Of a DNA stretch of 25,290 bases, positions 12,001 to 21,000 are shown in pieces. Source of the DNA: Ophiothrix spiculata. Its lineage: Eukaryota; Echinodermata; Ophiuroidea; Amphilepidida; Ophiotrichidae. How positions within the stretch are numbered: the stretch's first letter is position 1; the number at the start of each line of letters is the position of its first letter. The notes beneath the pieces were generated by a model. That model searched no databases. It was not told the DNA's origin and was given only the letters and a program-made list of their open reading frames with translations. Where the stretch lies: assembly GCA_000969725.1 (NCBI GenBank), contig JXSR01S062635.1, one strand, 5' to 3'. A program made the position numbers and the translations under genes.

Positions 12001-15000
12001 TTGCGTCATGGTCCTGGACTATTTTATTGGGCCAAAATTGCACAAAAGCTCTCTGAATGCACCATTAACACAGCAAACTGACCATTACATTCTTTTCTGA
12101 CTTTTGTTAAATATTTCAAAAGATTACCTAAACTTGTAGTTGCCATAACATTTTTTTCATATTTTGTCATCGAAACAGATATGGTGCAACCAAGCCTCAG
12201 AGAGTCGTCAAATCCAGAAGATGATGATGCAGATAAAATTCTTACGCGACGACGTGGTGCCATCAAAAAGGCCAAGATCCATGAGCATAAAGGTCACAAA
12301 TTCCAAGCACATTACTTTAGACATCCAACATTTTGCTCTTACTGCTCAGAATTCTGTTGGTAAGTGGTAATAATAAATTAAGGACCCTATGATATGTAAA
12401 TCCAATTGTAAAGATAAGCAAGGTGAAGACCTTAGTGAGCCAGTCAAAAACAAGTCTGGTGACCCCATTTTTTATTTTAAAAATCGGTTCTACATCGATA
12501 AAATGCTATTTATGCCGATTTTTACTAACAAATTTCAATCAGAGTTATCATGAATCAGACACCTTATTCATACAGAGGATCAAGTAAGAAAGCATATTAC
12601 ACTCCATAACGATTGAAAGGAATTGCCCTGCTGTATGATATGTCAAAGGTTTTTATTTGTGGAGCACTGTGGTGCAGTGGTTAGAGCATTGGACTCATAA
12701 TCGAGAGGTTGTGGGTTCAAGCCCCGGCCCGGTCACTGCAGTATTGAGTCCTTGAGCAAGATTCTTTGTCCACATTGTTCCTCCCCACCCAGGTGATAGA
12801 AATTGGTACCAGTATGTAAAAAGTGCTGGGAAGGTAAATCAGACTCGTTTGTGCGGGAGGAGTGGCGTACCCCCCACAGACATACACAGTAGTGGAGTCT
12901 GGCCTAAACGCTAAGGAAATGGAGATGGGCACCACGGCCGTTAGCAAACAAGCTTCGGTTTCGACTTTACCTTGCCTACCTTTTATTATAGAATGTGATG
13001 CTTTCACCTGTAACATCAGTTGCTCTGATTAAATGATTTTGGTTGTCAAGATTTACCTGAAATAAGTTAAATACTTATTGCAAATGCCCTCAGGCATGAA
13101 AGATACTTGGATAAGTAAAGATTTAAGTTTGCGCTGACTTGATTGCATTTTACAGGACAAAATGATCTGAACCTGGTTGCTATGGATAGATAATCTTGCA
13201 AAATTCATGTTGCTATGGTTATTCAAAGAAGTGATTTATGTACCGATTGTATGATTGATTGCAACATGATTAAACTTGGACTTGCATATGCCAGAATGAT
13301 TAGAAACAAAATACTTTCTTAATGGATATTACAACATTTCATCAATGAAATGCGTGGGGACACAAATTTATCCACCAGTAAAGTGTGTTTAACTCGGTCT
13401 TTAATTGAAAAATGCCAAGGTTGCTACAGCATTTGAACATTTTAAGAATGATGGAGACAAGATGAGAGACAAGATTCCTAGCTTGTAGTCATTAAGCATT
13501 GAGATTTGTGGGTTTTAATCTGTTGGGTAGTATGTGGAGTGTCCCTGAGTGATATATTAGGCTCTCCACACGGACAAATCAATTTGTACTTTGCACATCT
13601 AGATGCATGTAGATTAAACTGGACTTAAACAAATGATCACATGAGCGAAAGTGACTGCGCGTGTGCAAACACGTAGTAGCGTTATTTCCATGCACACACA
13701 CACCCCAGTGTGTCAATACGCACAACTGGAGTAAAGTTAGATTGACCCACAACCGTGTGGTCATCGAGATGCATCTAGATTTGACGCTTCCATGTGGGGA
13801 GCCCCAATAACTCCCATATGCGCCTTCTTGACCCACATGTTATATCTGTACTCTGTGCTGAGAAGGTAACAGGCTCACAATAGAAGGGATGTGGTGATCC
13901 CTCACAAGGTAGAATAGTAGAGTCAGGCCCAATTGCTTCAGCAGTGAGTAAAGAACATTGCATAAGTTTTTTGGTATTGTGCAAATTACAAATCAACCAA
14001 AATATGTGACCATCCAGCCCAAACAAGCCGTAAATGCAGCCTCTTGTCATTTCCACTTTTTAAAATATTTGCAAAGACCATGTTATAACTTAAAATGACA
14101 CCACAATGAACTTCACTTGATTTCCAGAAATGAAGTTTATGGTCCGTCAAAGTTTGTCAGGGAGTAAAGAGTATAACTGAGATTAAGGCATTTAAAGATC
14201 AGTAAGCCCTATATTTTCTGTTGATTGTCTTAAAAATATGCAGATTTATTTAATATTTCCTATCATTTTCTTGAAATGAAACTTTGCTGGTGTTTTGTAG
14301 TAAGCACAAGGATTGTGAATCTGTCAAAAAAATCAATTTTGTAAATTACGACCTTGACATGTATTTTCACCTCTAGCGGAAAATGATTTTTTTTGCCTTT
14401 ACGGCTCATACGGGCTGAACAGCCACATATAGCTCAAATTCATGTAATTTTAAGAATGTTTTTATATCCTGATAATATTTTCTTAAACTTATTTGACATG
14501 TGCAATCTACTTTAAAAGTTCCCTTATGAAAAGAATGATGTAACTTTGTTATGATCAAAATATTGACAAGACCGAAGCTCGGTAGGATATAGCGAGCGAA
14601 TTAAGTGATAGCTTGAGACAATGAAGACGATGTAAGAAACTAAATGACTTTGTCATAGTGAGCCACTAATGGATTAGCAATTATCCGCTGTATTATCATT
14701 CTCCTCATCTTTCTGTCTGTTAATGTACTTGTATGTAATTTCCTAGCTATATGTCTATCGCTTTCAAGTGCCACTTTCCAACACATGTAGTGTAATCTTA
14801 TATTAAAGGGCCATATGACAAAATTTCAAACTTTTACTTGTGGATGATTTACACTTCACATATTAGAAAATAATAGTCAATTACAAGACATCGGGGAAAT
14901 TTGATCAGAAAGTTCAGAAAAGTCAAACTTTTTGTCTTTATTTTGTTTATTGATCTTGGGTATTAGGCTATTCTCTAAACATATGCTATATATCAAGAAA

Positions 15001-18000
15001 GAGCCAAAGATTTGTTTGTAAAACATTCCTTTCACATCATAGATTACAGATAAATCAGAAGAAATTTGGACTTTGCATTAGATCTCCTGGAAAGGCCAAT
15101 TTTAAAAATACAACTATAGGGGACAGTGCTTATTGTTGTCGACAAGGATAATTGAAAATAAAAGAATATCTAAATATTTTGATATCATAGAGTTTGAATT
15201 TGACAATGAAATTTTACATGCTGTCATTATATTGCTGCTTATACTTCAAAATGATGCAAAAATCTCAAAATGCATGGGCAAAAGTTTGGGGATGATGCTA
15301 ACTTGTCCAATGCCCCTTTAAGGAAAGTGGCCACAGTTTTTGTCATCAAATTCTGCTTTGAAGATTTCCCATGAGTCTAAAACTTAATGGAATTTTATCA
15401 CTTTGATGTTTGGATAAGATGTTCAAAGTAGCGCGATTTGTGCATTACCTTTACCTTCTTAATCAAAAGAATGACAGAAAGTAGCAGTTTTGCACTTAAA
15501 ATTTGTTTTAAAAATCTTGTATGGAGATCTTTTGACATTATCTTACATATATGAACTTATATAGCATACAGGACGTTGGTGCATGGTACAACAATCATGA
15601 AAATTATTCTTTCGTAGCTGAGAGTCATTTGCAAAAATAGAATATGAAAAAGTTGCATTTTGGATAACTTTAAGTGACATGACATTGATTGTTTGAATAT
15701 TTTTGTTTCATATTCTAGAACTTTCTCTTCATTTCTGTAGAATTTAACCAAACATTTTACTCTCATTCATTTTCTTCTTTTTGAGATATAAACAAAATAC
15801 ATTGTATTATTCCAATGACATCAATAATTCTGGGATTTGATCCTGAGACCTTGCCTTTACCTGTGCCATACTCTAATGGGTCATATGAGGAAGAGCGGTC
15901 AATTTTACATCTTTAGGCTTCAGTTCTAACCCTGTTCCTCTAACATCTTTTTATCCAAGAAGTGCAGAAAGAGGAATTTCAAATAAATTCTGAAATTAAA
16001 ATTTAAACAAAGACCAGTATTAGGATTATTTACTCTCTATTCTGACTTGAGTAGTTAACTTATTCAGTCCCTAAAACCATTTCTCTTGTAGTTGAATATG
16101 ATTTCTGGTTATGATTTATTCAGTGCAGAACCATGTTGTATAGTATTATCTTTCAGACAGATATCTTAACAATGGTGAAAAATTTGACACTTTTGAAAGT
16201 ACTAGTCCCTTAAACCAGTTCTACACTATGCAGCAGTAGTGTCCCGTAGAGAGCTTTGTACTTCAAAGGCACCAACTACATATATGGATTCTCTTTCTAG
16301 AGACAACATTTTACAAATTCATGTTTTGGAACATAAAAGGATGACATAGCAAATGCTTCTGTGATAATTTATCTAAGGACAGTACACGATCAAGTTGCAT
16401 AGCATTATGTTGCAGGCATATATCTTAAACAATGGTGCAAAATTTGACACTCTTGAAAGCAGTCCCTTAAACTAGTTTTGCTGTGCAGCAACGTTGTCAC
16501 TTATAGAGCTTGACACTTTAAAGGCAATAACAACATATATAGATTCTTGATCTTCTTATAGACAATTTTAAAGAAGTTTTTATTTACTTTTTTTGTACTT
16601 TGAAATTTAAAAGAATAAGTTATTTAGAAAAAGAAGTCCTTGTATTATTTTTAAACCAAAGAGTATAAATTATGTTTTATCAAAATTTTCAATATTTTAT
16701 TTTATCTATACATGAAGTGCTGAATTTAATCAGATTATTTGATTTGCAATATTCTGCTGGCTTTCGAGTCTCTGTAGTCTTGTGTTGCCATGGTAATGCA
16801 AGCCTGCCATGGGTATGACAAGCCAATATATCATTATGTTCACTCTCATTTTGAGTATGTTCCAATCATCTAAAATGATTAAATACTACAAATCTAAATT
16901 ATGCTCTCTTCAACCGTTTGTCTAGATATTTAGTAAATTTCAGTAAAAACTTGTTTTGTTTTTTGTTATTTATCTTACGTGTAGTATCAGATAATGACTT
17001 TTAAGATGTGCAAGAGCAAGAATTTGCCCCCCCCCCCCTGCAGTCAAATATGAAATGGATACGGTTGTGTTATGGTCAAAGATTTGAAATGACCGAGGCC
17101 AAAATCACCTCAAGGGTTCTTAAATAAAACAAACAAATACACTGTGCTTGATTTAAAAACTTATCTTCTTGAAATGAAACCATATTACTTACAACACCCT
17201 TTAAAATGAAACCAAATTACTTGCTAGCCCCTTTAAAATGAAAACATATTCTTGCTAGCCCCTTTAAGATGAAACCATATTCTTCTCCATAGCCTCCCTG
17301 GGAATCACACATTCATTTGTCATTTTCGTCAGCTTTCTATGTATTCATGATGCATGGCATCACACGCAGCCGAGGTGTCAATCTGCCTGATGAAATCGCT
17401 CTCTTAAATGTTAAAAAATGTTAAACCCTTCTCTTAGTGTGTGTATGTATGTTGATATTTTGAATTGATCTTTTTTAAAAGCAAAATTTGTTTAAAAGCA
17501 AAATGGGAAATGTGTTGTCTCTTGGGATTTGAATGTGCTTTGAGATATTGAACATTGTATAATCTTGCATTACTTTGCAAATGTGCTTATGTAGTTTTTT
17601 CAAATATCATTGGCATTGTCAGAATCTTTGTAATACACTGCGGACTGAAACTGAAACTCATTTGATAATGGTGGCCATGGTGCCATCCTGCATTTCCTTA
17701 AAGGAGTTTGTCCAATTGCTTCAACTTGTTGTCAACCTTTTTGAAATTTTGTTTTTTTATAACCCATGTGAAATTACAAAGTTGATTTATGGAGACATAG
17801 ACTTGCAATGTGTAAAGAGGCAACTGTAAAATACAGAATTGCTCTTAAATTGAACAAGCGAAACATGCAATCATTCATTGGAAACTAGCCTTGCTCCAAG
17901 GCCCGAGCCATCTATCATTTTTGAGAATATCAAAGGGTCATAATTTTTTAACTCCAGAGGATGCACTGTTATAAAAGTACCATATTTATTCATTCCTAGA

Positions 18001-21000
18001 GCCCTGTTTGTTTAACATAGACAATGTATTATATTTATTATTTTATATCTGCTCCGCAGATGGACTTGATATATGAAGAATATCATCAATGAATAAAATG
18101 CCAAAATAAATGGGTTATTTTGCAAACTGAGAGGCTGTCAGCTCCCAAAGCCATCCATAGACATGCAAGTGCTTTCAGAATGTGTATCTATTTTTATAAA
18201 AATCTTTTGGGCATAGAAAATCTGTGGTTTGGGCACCATTAAGGCCAATGTCTAGGCGAGAATATTGAAGTCAATCAGCATACAAATTATCCTGTTTCTT
18301 GAATTTTGTTCATAAACACCAGGCTGCACACCAAGCCAGAACTTTCAAACCCACATTACTATCATGTACCTATATGATAGGCTTACACAGCCCATCACCA
18401 CACACACACACACACACCTAAAATCATAACACAGTCTGCAGCATTGAGCAAGAATCTGAGATATGAAAACATTCTGTTGGCTCTGGTACACACCTACCGA
18501 TATAAAAATCACATTTTAAAAGTCACTAGAGGGCCGCCAGGCCTTGTTAAGTTCCTAATTGGATGATTTCACTAACTCATAGAAAGCAATGTAAAATTTC
18601 AAATTCTGCCTCAAAGAAAAAGGCCACCAATCACAGCACTACCAACTTCTGATCACTGTTATTTGTAAACCAGCATTTTGAAAGAGGTGCATTGTTCAAA
18701 ATGAAAAGTGTTCAGAATAAATATCTTTAAATATAGAAACTGCATAGAAGAAGGTGTTTGTAGGGTTTTTTATAGTAAAGTTTGGTAACATGTTTACAAC
18801 TACCCAGCACTTGAAATTGAAATGTTATAATATTTCAAACAGTCTGATTCAACATCCATGCTTGTGCTATATACAGTGTACAAATAAGTGTGTGCTTAAG
18901 TTAGAATGATGAAATGGGCTTTGATTTCTCAGCCTTTAACAAAGGCTAATTGGAAACAAGAAACTATTCTTTTAACAAAATTGAACCATGCTCTCTTAAG
19001 AGTTGGGCAAGAGGCCATAAATTTGTCATAATAACAGAACTTCAGGGGTGGATGGTGGTAGGTACAGGGATTGCTGTAAGAAGACATGCCATACAAATGA
19101 TGCATTTCTCTACTGGATAAGAAAACCAAGATGCAAATATACTTTTTGTTGTAATAAAAGTTCAATCATAACAATTTTGTGTTTTTTGTGTTTTTTTCAG
19201 GGGTGTGACAAACAAACAAGGTTATGTGTGTATCGAATGCCAGTTGACTGTACATAAAAGATGTTATGATAACATACTTACCAAATGTCCTGGGGCAGAT
19301 GAAGGCAAAAGCCTACAAACAAAGGTACTGTAACAATATTTTGTGGGAAGACATTTATGCGATTTTGCAAATTTAGTCAAAATGGTGAGAATTTATTTAA
19401 GTGTTTTTTATGTCATTACAATAGAAACCTAGTACAAAAGATATTTTAGCAACTTTTTATTTAAAAAAAAACATGCAAAAATTTCTACTTTTACAGTAAT
19501 ACAAAGACCATATGCACCTTCATCTCTATTCACAAACTCTTCTTTTATATTATGCGTAATAAATTAAGTGTGTTAAAAATACATTCAGTTGCATAAGGAG
19601 ATGAACCACACTGTTGCAGATACCTCTTTGGGTTAGTTTTGAAAAAACGAAGAAAAATCAAACAAATAATGGTCAACTAACTCCTTCCTTGATGGTCCAC
19701 AAGGTCAAAAGGTTTTTTTTCTTTTGTCGCATAATGAGGATTTTTTGATTTGTACAAATAGCAAATGTAAAGATAATTGTAGAATGTATTAATTGACAAC
19801 TTGTGTGTAAGCTTTGAATAGCACCATGTGCAATATCTAATGCATTTAACTAAGAGGATATATTCAATCCATCAATCTAATCCTCAACTTGTGAATTCTG
19901 ATTAATTGGGAGATCATGGAATATGCATCGAGAAGAATCCTGTTTTTTTCCAGACGCCTTTACAATGACTTGGTAAAATTTGGTTATCCACACCCTAACT
20001 TTTACCAAAACCCTATTTGCTCATAATTTCTAACCTATTGCTTACCCTAAATCTTGTACCTAAACCCTAAATCTAACCTTTATCACTGACCCTAAAACCA
20101 AACCTTAATTATAATTTACGGAATAAATGGAAAACAAATTCTGGAATTTTGACATCATCGGGAAAAAGTCAGATTCTTCTTATCGCATGGAATATATGAA
20201 TAAGTTACAAGCAATAAATCCCATTTGTCAATGTACTGTACCATTAATCGTTGCTGGTATAAGGTCCAAGTTCATGAAGTAAATAGTTTACAACTTCAGA
20301 TCAATGCGACATAAAGGTATTTTTGAAACAAATTTCATAAAACTGATACTTTTCGTTGAATTTCTTTGCAGAAAATGAAAGAACGGTTTAATATAGATCT
20401 ACCCCATCGTTTCAAAGTGTACAACTACAAAAGTCCAACTTTCTGCGACCATTGCGGTAGTATGTTGTATGGCTTGTTTAGGCAAGGTCTCAAATGTGAA
20501 GGTAAGAATCTTGGACCCTTGAAACCCAGGGTGGGGGTGGTTTCAGTGGAAAGGTGGATGTATGGAAGCGCGGCCAAGAACTGTTGCCTTTTTGGCCTCC
20601 TAGTTTTACCAAAAGCCCCTCAAAAATGTGAAAAATGGTTTACATATCGGTTGTAATTTTTTAAATGACAATTTTTTCTGTTAGATTATGTACTGGTCAC
20701 CAAATTGTGCTTTCAAAGTGCAATTTACATGTTATAATGAATTAAATGGTCTAAATAACAGTTGTTCAAGTGAAAGTGGTTTACTAATGTATAGTAATCT
20801 TTCGTTTACTCGGGTTTAGACTTCTGGTGATAGTCAAGTTGATAGTCGAAATCTGTGCCCCTTCCCCTTCTATAATCTAAGCCTCCCCTTAAAACCCTAT
20901 AATGATAAGGAGTTATGAAGTTAAAGGGTACATTGCGAGGTCAAAATCACAGAGATCTGTTAAGCAAAGTGTTAATTCTCATATGCTCCTTTTGACCTTA

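Larger units (their letters stand above)
1025..12178 (+). other. Intron 1 of the PKC gene
   Basis: The 11.2-kb intron between the linker exon and the C1A exon. Positions 1277-4239 are AT-rich with no supported feature except a two-unit telomere-like motif near 3902. The satellite field follows (4240-7060). In 7061-9060 I see only short unsupported frames and a 14-bp palindrome. LINE and MITE insertions occupy parts of 9064-11393. Nothing is supported in 9825-10328, 10660-11203 or 11394-12178. Its length depends on the linker exon being real. Confidence 0.6.
12360..19200 (+). other. Intron 2 of the PKC gene
   Basis: The 6.8-kb intron splits the Trp22 codon of C1A. It holds a SINE (12662-12985), three terminal-inverted-repeat elements (13560-13803, 14003-14429, 14803-15321), a tandem duplication (16131-16580), a minisatellite (17168-17295) and a TTAA-MITE fragment (17698-17860). 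No feature is supported in 12990-13559, 15322-16130, 16581-17167, 17296-17697 or 17861-19200, apart from short motif matches, a C homopolymer near 17026 and a CA run near 18397. Confidence 0.9.

Noticed and set aside
12662-12734. Functional tRNA-Met gene
   Set aside because: Boxes A and B and a CAT anticodon are present, but stem pairing is poor and the sequence continues into a SINE body.
15133-15321. 62-codon open frame as a transposase fragment
   Set aside because: No recognisable motif; it ends in the element's inverted repeat.
19991-20105. Interstitial telomere from a chromosome fusion
   Set aside because: The units are degenerate and lie inside a MITE with clear ends and an 8-bp duplication.
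20502-20656. C1B exon extended as an open frame
   Set aside because: The frame runs past a strong GTAAGA donor and lacks the next zinc ligands, which are supplied by the exon at 21085.
20924-20994. Another TTAA MITE between TTAAAGGG and GACCTTAA
   Set aside because: The inner sequences of the two ends do not match, so there is no real inverted repeat.
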